Of a stretch of 64,000 nucleotides of DNA, positions 22,392 through 34,681 are shown in pieces. A program made the position numbers and the translations under genes. Source of the DNA: Ostrinia nubilalis (lineage: Eukaryota > Arthropoda > Insecta > Lepidoptera > Crambidae); contig NC_087104.1 in NCBI RefSeq assembly GCF_963855985.1, forward strand, positions 7,068,001 through 7,132,000, in the 5' to 3' direction. The notes below the pieces were generated by a model. That model was not told where the DNA came from, did not search any database, and saw nothing but the letters and a program-made list of their open reading frames with translations. Numbering within the stretch: position 1 is the stretch's first letter; each line of letters begins with the position of its first letter.

Positions 22392-22986
22392 TAAAATGTT
22401 GCTTTATTTAAATTCCTACGCTAAAAATTATCCATTTGTATTTAATGCCACTATGCAGTCCTAGTTTAACTATTACGAGAAAAACTCATTTTTGCAGTTT
22501 TCATACTAGTTGCTATTCAAGTAGCCATAAGATAAAAATAATACAGAATACATAGGCTTGTGATATCTTTTTAGAATCTCAATTAACCAAGGAAGTTTTT
22601 AAGGTAATGGGCACTATGGTCTTCCTACATTTTTTTTACACGATGGCTGATTAAAAGTGCAAGACAATGAATTAATTTTTCCTTCTCTTCTGCAATTTCT
22701 TAAAATTTTCATACTTTCAAACTAGTTTGTTGAACTTTGATCTTTTCTTTTGATAGCCCAACTATCCCTTGTGATAAGGAAAAAAACTAGATTGAAAAGT
22801 ATCCTCATTTGTAGAAATGGCATGAGAAAAAGTAATCGCAGGTGGCAATTTTCTAAAAATGCACAAAAACTTAAAAATCTTGAAAACGGTGATATTTTTA
22901 CTGGGGTCAAAAATGGACGTTAGGGAGATCATGGCGAGGCCTATCGATGGTTACAGGGTTATCCATTGTTTTTGGGACACCCTGTA

Positions 22987-25900
22987 TATCTGAGCTTTAG
23001 GATCTATCCTTATCTTGAAATCTGTTGAAGCTACGCTAAAGTTACACTACAAACCGCCACTTCCGTAAAACATAAACAACAAGAGAAAATAAACACCGAG
23101 TCGTTGAGTGAGGCGTAGAGAGTCTACCATCTATCATCATCGTTCTTATATGGCACTATTTGCTCGCTTTCGCATACCACGTTGAAGAAAGACAAGACAT
23201 TCAATCGTGTTTCTACAACTCTCTTTAGAACGGTTTTTTGAACTACCACGGGAAAATTCTTGGCCCGTATCTGACCTGATGAAGAGATGATCAGACGGAA
23301 AGAGAGTTTCCCCGGAATCAACCACAGAGGATCTAGCTTTAAACTTTTGCAACATGTATCATACTTACTAATTGCAGATATAAAATCTAAACCATATTGA
23401 TTTGTCATATGTACGAGTAGCTAGATAAAGTTATTTTGAAAGTACATAAATCAATTTACAAAATTAAACTTGAGTTATAGCGCGATAGCGTTAGGTAAGT
23501 ATTATTGTTTTTTTTTTCTACCCTGTTGAGATTTTCAAGGAAGACGACAAATTAGTTCCAAGAAATAAAAAAAACTAATGAATTAGATCGTAAAGTAGTC
23601 AACAAAGCGCGAGCTTCAACACCCGGGTTCGAACTAACAATGAGTTTTTCAAGCAGAGTCGCAGTAAATCCCTAGCTGTCGGTCCTAAGCGGCCTTTGAA
23701 GTAAAATTTATCGTTGGCTGAAATATGCAATCGCTAGACACGTTTAAGGGCTGTCCACATACTGTTAGGGAACGTATTTGTAAAGCTAATAATAGGTATA
23801 AACTATATTTTTTTACTCCCTTTTGGGTATTTTTTTTACAAACTTTGAATGTTATTGATTTAATACACTATCTAATCAACAGCCTAAAAAATAAGTTTCA
23901 AGATTCTAGGTTTAAAATGACAATAATAATATGTACTTTCATACAACATTTCATCCCCCTTTTCAACACGTTACAAACCTTTGTTTTTCGTATGTCAAAT
24001 TTTTTTTAGACGTATACTCAAAAGGTTGGGAAATTATGCTTTGACAAGTAAAAATACTCAAGATATCTGTTGATTGCTGTTATTTCCATATAAAATAATA
24101 GTTATATCTTTATCATTAAGTGAAAGTCTTTGATTAAAACAATATGTAAGTGCTTACGAGATACAAACAAGAAACAATATAATACATTTCTCATATGAAT
24201 AAATTGCCAGTACTAACGTGTAATGATTCTGAAGCTCAAAAAGCTAAGATAGATTACAATTTCCATTAGATTTATTGCCTACAAACTATGATACATTAAC
24301 CGCTCGTTACCAAAGTCAATGGGTACATAAAAACTAACATCTTCATAAAAGGAACAGGTAGTACTTGATAATAAATGTACTGGATCGTTAGTAAGAAACA
24401 AAACGTTTTTGCTTCGGATCCAGCCCTGAGGTCGGTAGACTCGTCAGTCACTACGAATGGACTTGACAGGTTTAAGGATGCCAGCTGTCAGACTATAAGA
24501 CGTCATGACATGTCCAGCTTGACAGAGTACTTAGGCTAAGAATGTTATAGTTTTTACGATCGTGTTTCTTGGCGTTGGTTATTCGCAGAAACTATCAAAT
24601 TAGACTGTTTATAAATAAGTTGGGTTTGATCTTGGGATGTCAAACGCTTCTTAATCATATTTCATACTTATTAAAAGATTAAGTTTTATTCTTTTGTATT
24701 TTTACACTGCCAAAGTTCTGATATTCTAAAATGTTACTGCCGTGGCTACTGGTTAGACTTTTATACATGACTTATCTTTGGTGTTCAGCTAGAGATGAGA
24801 TGAAAATTTTTATCGTAATAAAATGATTATGTTTTATAATAATTTCAACTCTGTATCAATAAAACAGGTACAGGTAAGAATGGGTATCATGTTACCCTTT
24901 GCAAGGAGCATCATCTATTTTTTGTCATTAAGATACAGATTAAAAAGTATTGTTTCAAACTCAGGCTCGTAACCCTGTAATAGTGGAATGACAATATTTA
25001 CACCAATCACAGACTTGAATCTACAGGGCCCATAATGTTCTAATTTTAAGTACATAATGGATGCAATAAAATATTGAGTATTGAGTATTGAATCTATTCT
25101 TCAGTGACATACACTTTAGCATTTAAGAATACGTTCCAAAGTGTGGCAACCCTATTTAGAATAAATCATTGGGTTTTTATAAAGGCATCATCGCCTCCGC
25201 ACTGTCACTAGCGTGGCGGTGCTTCAAAGAGCGGCGCATCTTTGAGTTGCGCGCGCGCCGATGAGATCTTCATTAAAATCCTCGTGTTTTGATCTATCGT
25301 TTGGATGTGATCGATCGGAGATTGTTTTCGAATAATTGGCTCCGAAATCGACAACTGTGAGATAAGTCATAAAGTTAGTTTTTATAGTAATGTAAGGGTT
25401 TATTGTGGGAGTGTGATGTCGGCCGGCGTCGTCTCTATGAAAAAGAAATCTACAAGTTTCAAATAACGTTAATAGCAACAATTACTTTTAAAAATTGAAA
25501 TTGAACTCACACTTACAGAATTTTCGATAGAGGAAATTAATTAACAATAACAGTTTCCGCTTAGTTTTTATGAATAAATTCTAACCTACTCGTACGTTGG
25601 TTTTAAAACCACAAAATAAAGTTAATACCTTTCGATTGACCTCAAGAATCCCTATTTGTAAATCCAGACTTAGGTCTTACTGCAAAACCTTCAACCTAAG
25701 CCCTGTTTTTCCCATTGTTCCGTCGAGTTCCTCATTCTAATCTTAATATTTCCTCGAAAGCGGTCCTGCGTAGAAAAAGCTGATGGCTGTGGGCTGATCC
25801 CGCGCCGCGCCGCCGCCGATAGAGTCATTATGCTCCATTATTATACCGCGGTTCCCAAACTTTGTGGATCCACTGTTGAGGAACGCTCGAACACATTTGG

Positions 25901-26009
25901 GGGCTACGTCATGGATAACTTAAGGTTACGTTAAAATTATTTTGTAGGGTTTTTTTTATAAGGAAAACAAACAACTGAACTATACACATTGCTTATCAGT
26001 TTAAACACA
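22987..26009. other. No gene seen
   Basis: Open frames at 23124-23408, 23725-24009 and 25224-25481 lack recognisable domains. A GC-rich patch near 25195-25265 could be regulatory. A hAT-like terminal fragment (CGGTTCCCAAACTTTGT) lies near 25850. Confidence 0.4.
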
Positions 26010-26360
26010 AAGAAAAAGGTGAGAGCTTTTTTCAGATTTGGTGGTAGAGCTCTTCTTGCAAAGACCTTGCATGAAATGTAGGGCGTAGGCGTTAGCTGCA
26101 TGTAGTTGTATCAGTACCTATGTTACGTAATGTAAAACATATGATTAAGGTTGACATTGCTTTGTAAGATTTGAGAGCTTTTCAGACTTGGTGGTCATCT
26201 TGAGAACAAAAACAGAGAACTGTTTGATTATATTCTGAGAGGGTAGGGTTTAAGCTTCATATTATGTAATGGATAAAAGGTTATGATTTGATTACGGGAG
26301 TATGAATCGAGTGTTGAGCTTGAACTTGAGAGCTTTTTCAGATTTGGTGAACTAACAAAA
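26010..26360. repeat. Diverged tandem repeat, about 153-bp period
   Basis: GAGAGCTTTTTTCAGATTTG at 26021 recurs in slightly changed form at 26173 and 26328 (periods 152 and 155). Weaker likeness continues downstream in each unit (ATGTTACGTAATGTAAAACA and ATATTATGTAATGGATAAAA). Two full units and the start of a third. Confidence 0.65.
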
Positions 26361-29240
26361 CCTAGCTCTTGGTGTTTGGAAAAACTCACATTGACATCAC
26401 CAACCAAACAGATAATTAAATTGTTTTTCTATACACTATATTACTAATAATTTATCTGTTTCTATCTAGAAACAGGTTGTCTAGATGTCTTTGCGATGAT
26501 AACTTTCAAACGGAAAACCATTTGAGTTTCAGAAACAGCGGTATTCGTAGGGATTAACTCGTCGAGTCGGCGCAGGCGCACGCGGCGGGCGCGGCCATGT
26601 GCGTTGTACCGGCTATAATATATATCATTTTCTTACAGCCGCTGCCTTTTTTTACGTTTCCTTCCCGCGTATATCCTGCGGGCGATTCGGCTACCGAGAA
26701 AGGATTTCTGCCGACTATAGTTTGAAGTACATTATTTTTCGTTTTCGGAAAAGTTTTAAGCGATTTACGACATCGCTACAATGGGGGTTCGATGTGGGAA
26801 TGGCAGCTTCGGTTCTAAGAGGAGTCGGTTTACTTGAAAAAGGAGAGCTTGAAAGCTTCGCTACGGTGTAAGGTCAAAGACGAGGTTTACTCAAACTTTG
26901 ACTCTACCACGTAAGTTTAAGTTTGATTCGATTGAAAATAACATAACTTATCGAACCTGCTCTATATTTTTAAGGACGGAGGTGTGTAGGTATAATATCA
27001 TAGACAGAGCAAATTATAGCCTTTAATTTTAGTAATTAAGTTACGTAACGTAAATATCTTCACATTTTACCTAAATAGCTATAAGTTAATGCGTCATGCA
27101 TTTTTCTTAAATTAAAAAGTAAATCAATTTCAAAACAACAAACTATTACGGCTCTAGCCCACACTGGCGTCGGAAATATCATACATTAGTGGCATCATGA
27201 ATATTCTTCATATAAGGAAGGATATGACGAGACAAAACATTAGGGAAGGTAATTAAAATACAATTGAGAAAGGCTCTGTCTCAACGATAAGCGCTGTGGC
27301 GGCGAGTGGGACGGATAGAGGCGCCTACGCAGCGTGTCTGGCACGGGCATGTAATTATAATATCATTTAAAAACCAAGACATTTCAATGTGATGTCATTG
27401 TACGCTTTTATGTTTACATTAGTTAGAGACCTTTCAGGCCGTAGGTTATGGGAAAGCGCAGTCTTTTCTATGAAAATGGAGCCTTAAGTACCCTAGATTT
27501 TATTAAGTGCGTATCCAAATTTTGAAGCCTGAAAACTTCGAAAAGTAAATTTTAATTTTAACAAGTCGGGTTGAATTTCAATGTTGGCGTCAGAGATTAG
27601 AAACATAATAATATTATGAATTCATTCACGCTGCTTACTACTGTTCGTTTTTCAAAAGTTTTACACTATCGTTACTGTGATCGTTATGTCATGTGCATGT
27701 ACACGTAGTACACACAAGTAAAGCTCACTCGCCTTCGTGAGTTGCAAGAACTTATAATCAATAATATTCAGCAATAGTGCAGCTTTAATCGCAGAAAGCT
27801 TTCGAAAACTGTCTCAACATTTTATTTGACAATGATCTTTTTTTCACCAGCGATACAATATTTGCAATAAGCCTGGAAGAAACTAATGAACATAAACTTT
27901 TGTGGTTTTACAGATATTCTTGTGAAGGTGAGGTGAGTCATCGTTATGTTCATAACCAGAAGATTAAGTTATATTTTAAGTTTTATGATGATCATAAACG
28001 TGTTTTAACTGCCTTTTTTATTGTATCTAATTGTCTGTAAGGCATTCTTTTAGTGGGTATCTACCTAAAAACAGCATTAAGACTAAATTAGGTATTTCAT
28101 CTTTAGACATTATCTTTTTATGATAGTAGACAGCCGTGACTTAAAAGCCTTATAGGCTGGTGTTAATTTAAAAGCGTCTTACATAATGAGTGCAAAGAAA
28201 TTTCGACTGTTTGATTAAGGTCATAAGGGGTTGATCGGTGAATCGTCTTTGGAGCTTTAGCTGGGGTGCTGTGATGGGATTTTGAGTCTTATTGTGTTGC
28301 CATTAAGGGTGGACTTGTAAATGAAAAGTGTATAACAAAAACAGGCGCGACTCGTCGCGTATAACAACTTCATCGCGTTAACGAGCGCTGCGCCCGCGCA
28401 AACCAGTTCGTGGACACGCCGCCATTATCCACACTACAATCGGGGATGTGCCGCGTATTGTTCGGCCGAGTACTCGAATGATGACTCGATTCGGTTTGGG
28501 CCTATCGAATAAATTGTATTAATATATTTTGCTAGTGCAGTGTGCAATGGTTTTATGCTCATTTTTCTATGGAAGGATGCCTCGATTCAGGCCTGCGGAC
28601 TTTAAATCTAGACGTGAATTGAGTGTTGAGATTCGTTTTTGTAACAACGGTGGATCTTAGTGATGCTTTAAATAGTTACATTAAAAAAAAAGCTCACGAT
28701 AATATCATTCTTATTTCCCTGATCATAAAGCAATACAATATTATGGTACATTTACTTCATACAGGTACATGAATAGCAGATAAAATAGCTTGTTTATACC
28801 TACTCGATTCTTTTCTACCAAAAAAGTTCAACTCGTTTTCTGACTCACTACATCACTAGATCCGATCGAAGCAGGAAAAAATACAATTCCACTGTAATTT
28901 ACGGGCCTACTTTAATTAGGTAATATATTCGGATGAATATTTTATGGGTTTACACAATTTCGTTTTAAAGTCGATAGCGGTAACCGGTCAACCGAGGAAT
29001 ATGGGGTTATGTTCTTTTTGGGCCCAGAGCCGGTGTGTCAAACGGAGAACATAATCTTAACACCTCGAGTTACGAGGTATGTTGTAACAAAAACGGTGAA
29101 GGTATAATTGGAGTCTGGAAGATTGGCGATTGATAAGGTATAAGTGAATAGTTAATTTGAGGTCAATACGGACTAGGTATAAGGTATTTTATATACAACG
29201 ACGATCTTAACTCGATTCCAACTCTATCCTAGTAAGTATA
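26361..29240. other. No gene recognised; several GC-rich islands
   Basis: GC-rich patches near 26555-26610, 27290-27350 and 28340-28430 stand out from the AT-rich background and could be promoters or enhancers. The 90-codon frame at 26599-26871 has no recognisable domain and lacks an ATG start. I do not call it a gene. Confidence 0.35.
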
Positions 29241-29258
29241 ATGGTGTAATGCTAGTAA

Positions 29259-30405
29259 CGGGACTATTCCCACCTCTCGTTCCCACCACTGCAACTCCTG
29301 TGTAGCCAGGATCTACAGCTTGACCGCCACAAAAACCCAACCAATGAAGGTCAAGTTTGTCCCGGGGGAAAGTTAAACTGTCATTGGACCCGCAACGAAA
29401 TTAATCAGAAGAACATAGGAGTTCGAAATTAAGGTTCGACTTCCCTCCATTGCAAAGCGGATGACAGGTGACAAACAAAGGTTTAAAACCTTTAAGAAAA
29501 GATTATGCACCACGGACAATAAATTAAATTAAGGGGGCCTATCTTATGAGCAATTAGCAACTACCTGCCAATAATATTTTTCACAAAATCGCTTAAAAGC
29601 ACGGAAATTTTTCCTTGTCGCGACAAGATCGGTGTAATAAATTGCGGAAACAGATGTATGTTGTATTGAATTAAGCATTATATCACGTTCATGTTTCCAA
29701 AGATCACACTCCCACAAGATATGATGGGCAGACTGCTCATGACTGACACCATCAGTGGAACACTCGCAAAAAGGAGACGGAACTAGTTTGAATTCGTGAA
29801 GTTTATGTTTAAAGTTGCCATGTCCCGTGAGGAACTGCGACGAGCAATGGTCGATTTCTAACCATCGCCTAGTTAGACGTTCGCGTACATTCGGGAAGAA
29901 TTTATATAAGTGACGTCCTTTGACTGACGTATCCCATCTTTTTTGCCATTCATTAAGTAAATCTTCTTCAACGACTTCTCGGGAATCAAATAATCGACTT
30001 ATTTTAGAACGATCGCGGCTATTTAAGAAATCGGAGGTTATATTTTCCCTTGATGCGAAGTACATAGCCGCACGCTTTTGTACCTCTAAGTCGACCGGCA
30101 GTACACCAGCCAGGACTGGCAGAGCCTCCGTGCTCACAGTTCTGTAAGCTTTGCAAAGAAAAATCAATGCAAGGCGTTGACTTTGGAGTAGTTTCCGTCG
30201 AGCGGCTCCTATAGTAGCTCTGTCAGCCCAAACTGGTGCACCATAGCAAATGGAGCTTAAATAAGTGGCCGAATATATTACTCGGAGGATTTTAAACGTT
30301 AGACCCCACGTCGAGGTTGAAATGTGACTTAAGGCATAAAAGTTCTTTTTAGCTTTTTCACCGATCTGTTTAATGTGCTCGACAAAACTAAAGTTGTAAG
30401 TGTAA
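29259..30405 (-). mobile_element. 5'-truncated R1/Jockey-type non-LTR retrotransposon
   Basis: A perfect 15-bp duplication, GTGTAATGCTAGTAA, flanks the insert at 29244-29258 and 30406-30420. Read on the minus strand, the insert is a 5'-truncated ORF2 tail, then about 285 bp of 3' untranslated sequence ending GGGAATAGTCCCG without a poly(A) tail. Two further 3' ends of the same family lie at 19763-19875 and 61170-61340. The clean duplication and open frame suggest a recent insertion. Confidence 0.9.
29544..30393 (-). pseudogene. ORF2 C-terminal part of the R1/Jockey-type retrotransposon (5' truncated)
   Basis: The frame is open for about 283 codons, from the truncation point to the stop at 29544-29546. 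It starts FSFVEHIKQIGEKAKKNF and contains AYRTVSTEALPVLAGVLPVD and LEIDHCSSQFLTGHGNFKHK. Near the end is a Cys/His cluster (FCECSTDG...HHILWECDLWKHE). This is the post-polymerase region of the reverse transcriptase protein in R1/Jockey-type elements, with the C-terminal zinc-knuckle-like motif. Endonuclease and catalytic polymerase motifs are missing through truncation, so it cannot be active. No internal stop is seen. Confidence 0.85.
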
Positions 30406-30420
30406 GTGTAATGCTAGTAA

Positions 30421-33002
30421 GTAATCCAATAATGGCATTCAAACAATGAAGCATAAATATGCTCTCTACCTAGTCTAAACTAGAGAGTATTATTCCATGT
30501 TACGGGCCTAAGACCTTACTTAGTTAAGACAGAATCACTACTACTTTGCAATGTAATAGATACGTAAGTACTTAGTGGAGCTTTGGGTAGGTAATGTAAA
30601 GGAAAATGTAAAACAGTTTCTCAAATGTATGTTCAAGATTGAATCCCGATAAACGAGGCACATACTGGTACGGCTAACTTCTGCATACCTTCTTGATTAA
30701 GTAAGATGCTACTTTAACATCGGTGGTTACGTTAAATCCCGCATATTTTACCCACAAAGCGGTTGTCGCATCAATAATCTTAACGGATTTGCAGTTTAAA
30801 CAGATAATTGCAAGTTAAGCCGTGACAATGTTTATTGCAAACATAAACAAGCCCTCAACAAAGTAATTAAGGAAGATGGAGAGTAAACAATTCATACTAA
30901 TTGGCTGGCACCTGCGCAATGTTACAGATTGGGTCAATATTTTGATACTAATGTCATGGTGGGACATTTTTTCGCTTAACAACTTGGAGATACCATGTTT
31001 TTTAAGCTTTCGAATAATTTAAAAACACTAGATTGATTTGAACTACTTTTTGCAATCTACCTACGACGGGATATTATATCAATATCAAGGCAAATAACGG
31101 CATTTTATTTTTAATTCTATATCATGATTTTGCTACAAAAATGTATATTTTGATGTGTTGTATACAATATTGAACTTCCCGAAAAGTTAAGCCAATATAG
31201 CCATCGATCGCACAAAAATATTTTTTAGTATGAAGCAAAGTGTTTTTGAATTCAGATACGCGTCATTGATTTTCTGGGAAAGACCAAATCCGGGTGAGGT
31301 CACGGGCAAAAGCTAGTAAACTATACTCCAACCAGTGGACGTGCAACACGCACCTAATGAGGCAATGCTTGATAAATTATTCAGAGCTCATAGCGATGTA
31401 TGTCTGCAATGTGTGCGCGTCTGATTAGTGAGGATTGCAGTGATTTATCGTTTGTTTACTGATACTAGTACATACATACCTACTCATCAGTTATGTATTC
31501 TTATAACCATGATAATATTAAAATAACAGACATGTTATCCTTTTGCACCACTGAATCAACTTGTTGAACTGTCTTAGATATAGAAATAGGAGCAGAGGCT
31601 TTACGAGGAAAGAAATTTTACGAAGAAAAATCTTGGAGAGGAGTAATAGGGAATGGGACTTTATATGTGTACCTAATCAATCTGATTTGAAAACTTTAAG
31701 AAAAATTAAGTGCTTTTGAACTTGAGTTTTTTCTTTATTGACAATGGGCCCTTTGTTTTCGTGTTTTTTTTGTTAGCAGCTTTTATTTCCAATTTGAGTA
31801 CCGGAACGCCTACCCAACTTTCGGATATAAAATAATAATAAAATGAAACCCGTAAAATGCCTTTTAAACACGCAGGTGCAGTACCTATCAGGCGTCTGGA
31901 CCTCCTAATAAAGATATAAAAGGCTCGGGTAGCATTGACAGACCTTATTGGGGCCCATAAAGTAACAACGTAATACCGATTGCTTTCACAAGTAAATCGC
32001 CTTAGACCGTTCGAAATAAAATTTATCGTTTTGTTGTTACAATAAAATGTAACGGTAGGAAGGGAACTTGCGTGAGTTACCACAGTAATGGTACATGATA
32101 ATCCGTATGAATATTGATGGCTGAGTCTTATTTCTTTTCGAATATACCCTAAGGGCAAACTGATACTTTATTATTTGTATTTAATTTTGTCGCTAAAGAT
32201 TTGTAATTTATTACTTTAAAACAGAGTCCATAAAATTACATAATCAATGACAAAATTTTCTATTGTAAGAAAGAAAGAAAGAAAAGTATTTATTTGACGC
32301 AAGTTATCTTATATTATTGTAATTATTGTACATCCTTACAAAATAAAATAACTATTTTTATTATTCTAACGAGCATGCGGTTCCTAGCGCGTTGATGTCT
32401 TTCCCATAAGAATGTATTTTTAACGTTTTTTTGACGATGTGATCGTTTTTTTAGTTTGAGGCTTTGATGTAAGCAGTTATTACTTACTCAATTTATTTGT
32501 TACATGAATGTTCATAGAAGAAACTACATTTACAAGGATGGCTATGTCAATATGTGCTCTGTGCGCTGAGATATCGATAGACTATATAGCTAATTGATAT
32601 AAAACTGTAACTAAGTTGAGCGTTAGTAATACAAAAAACTGTAAAGAAAGAGCATTTTATATTAATTAGCTACCTAGTTGCGAAATAAATTCCAAACAGA
32701 AAAAAGTTATACCTACCTAATGTAAATATCTTTCCATAATATCTCTACCGGGCCATAAGTCTCTCAAGAAAAAAATAACTCAATTCAAATTATCAAACTT
32801 CATATACGAGATTAGTTAATCGACGGTTCCCTTCAAGAGAATTAAAAGGTTTAATCACACAGCGTCGGTTTGAGTGACGTGGCCGATGGACTGTAAAAGT
32901 GGCTGTCATGTCGATGGAGGAACAATAATCAAGAGGGAAATGTTGTGGACTTGTAATAGTAGAATAATGAGGCAATGCTAGTCTGATTAAATAGAGATTT
33001 TG
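30421..33002. other. No gene seen; contains a Helitron-like 3' relic
   Basis: Near 31222-31316 the words GTCACGGGCAAAAGCTAG resemble the 3' end of the Helitron-like element at 33534-33795. A (GAAA)n-like run lies at 32271-32286. The 150-codon minus frame at 31706-32158 has no recognisable domain. Confidence 0.4.
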
Positions 33003-33113
33003 GCTGGGTTGGACCATCTTACTTTAACTTTGACAAACGTCAAAAATCTGTCAAAACAATACAAAAACACCGCATATCGTTAAAATTACGGTCAAAGTTA
33101 GGTGGTGCAACTA
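33003..33113. mobile_element. MITE with GGCTGGGTTG ends, copy B
   Basis: GGCTGGGTTGGACCATCTTA at the left pairs with the reverse complement of the right end, which reads AGTTGCACCACCTAACTTTG. About 110 bp long and related to 2845-2966. Confidence 0.6.
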
Positions 33114-33533
33114 TTATTAGAGTGCCTGTACTTGGACCAGGTTTCTGAATTGAGAATTACAGCTTGAGAGTGCTCATCTTCTACTCATGAATGAATTGAA
33201 CATAAAAAGTTCATACTTGATTAGAACATGAGCACGCACAAGCCAAATATCGAATTCAGAATCTAGGCTTTATACGTAGCTTGCAAGTCTCACGGTGTCA
33301 ATTTTTGTGGGCTTAATAACTGTGTTTCCTGTAAAGTCTCTAGCAGACAGAGACTATATATTTTGATGCTTTGAATTTTTACATCACTATGTTACTTTTA
33401 ATTTTAATATTTTATCCTTATTATAATAATTACATAGCTAATAAGTTTTCTACAAGGATTTTGTATTTATAAAATTAAAAACAAAACTTCATTAATTCAT
33501 TAAATTTTGAACTTTATACGGCTAGCTATAGAA

Positions 33534-33565
33534 TCCCAACTTAATATTATAAATGCGAAAGTAAC

Positions 33566-33614
<49 letters not shown>

Positions 33615-33795
33615 TACGCTTTCCCGCTTAAACCTCGCAACCGATTTTGATGAAATTTGGCATAGAGATAGTTTGAGTCCCGGGAAAGAACATAGGATAG
33701 TTTTTATCCCGGTTTTTGAAACAGGGACGCGCGCGATAAAGTTTTTCTGTGACAGACAAAATTCCACGCGGGCGAAGCCGCGGGCGGAAAGCTAG
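33534..33795 (+). mobile_element. Non-autonomous Helitron-like element with (CTGT)n
   Basis: It starts TCCCAACTTAATATTATAAA next to host A and ends AAGCTAG next to host T, the TC...CTAG ends and A/T insertion expected of Helitrons. A GC-rich segment that can pair (CGCGGGCGAAGCCGCGGGCG) lies just before the 3' end. About twelve CTGT units (33567-33614) follow the 5' end, as in many lepidopteran relatives. No coding capacity. Confidence 0.75.
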
Positions 33796-34673
33796 TAAGT
33801 TATAAATAAAATCTTGCTATACAAATACATTGCTTGTAGCACTGCGGGGACTCGACAGAAATAAATAAAGCCTTCAACTAAAAATAAAATGTTACAAACC
33901 TCACTATGTTTCCAACTGAGCCGGGGCACAAAAGAGAGCGAGACGGAGAGAGGTATTAGCTGGTGTGCGAGTGAGAAAAAAGACGTCGGACCACGTGACA
34001 CCTGCCGGCCGCCAAATGAAGATATCGCAGCTGGATGTGAGAGGATCAAGCGCAGGTGTCGTCAACCTTAAGGTAAGGCTGATTTATTTCATTTAAGATA
34101 TTTATTTTTACTTTATGAAAATTACTTCTAGGTAGGTGCTATTACCATGACACCATATAAATAAATAATATTTGTGGATACAAAAGTAACTCTATTCTAT
34201 CATTGGTCACTATTTATTTATGTCTAACGAAACGGTTGATGATGCAGGTTTCATATTTTCTCCTTATTTAAAAACATCTACTAAAAGATTTGGATTTTGT
34301 TGTAAGTTATTCAAACAGTAGTGGTATATGTACTTTTTAAACTAAGTTTTTTTATTATAGAAATATACATTAGTCACTTTCAAAAACCTTGCCATGTTTT
34401 TTAAATGTGTAACATAACAGGCATAGTGTAGAAATAAGGACGTAAGTTGCCAAAGGTTGGCGATCTATAGATACGCATCAAAACGTCTGCAGATGCTACT
34501 AAAGCCTTTACAGCTCTGTAGAGAGGGTAGACCGAACACAATACGTCTTTCTCCACCAGGATATAGCTCCGTATAATGTCTACGGCCATTGTTAAGCTCG
34601 GAACTATAATTATACGAATTAGACGGGAAGTTGGTACTTTGGATTTGGTTTTTATAAGTGTCAGTTATTATGG
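33796..34673. other. No gene seen
   Basis: Short overlapping open frames around 33792-34071 show no recognisable domain. Confidence 0.4.
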
Positions 34674-34681
34674 GTCGAACT

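Larger units (their letters stand above)
21121..22984. mobile_element. 1.86-kb fold-back element with about 790-bp inverted arms
   Basis: The ends CAGGGTGTCCCAAAAACAAT and their inverse are flanked by TA at 21119-21120 and 22985-22986. Arms run from 21121 to about 21915 and from about 22195 to 22984. The outer 600 bp of each arm differ at roughly 2% of positions by eye, while the inner 200 bp, derived from an RTE retrotransposon, differ at roughly 10%. A unique loop of about 280 bp lies between. The termini with TA fit a Tc1/mariner-like non-autonomous element, but the superfamily is not certain. Transcription across it would give a long hairpin RNA. Confidence 0.85.

Noticed and set aside
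26599..26871. 90-codon open frame on +
   Set aside because: It starts at GTG rather than ATG, has no recognisable domain and no clear splice context; probably chance in a GC-rich island.
31706..32158. 150-codon open frame on -
   Set aside because: Longest unexplained frame, but residue composition is typical of translated AT-rich DNA and no motif or splice logic is seen.
33567..33614. Stand-alone (CTGT)n microsatellite
   Set aside because: It is an internal part of a Helitron-like element and occurs at the same place in its relatives.
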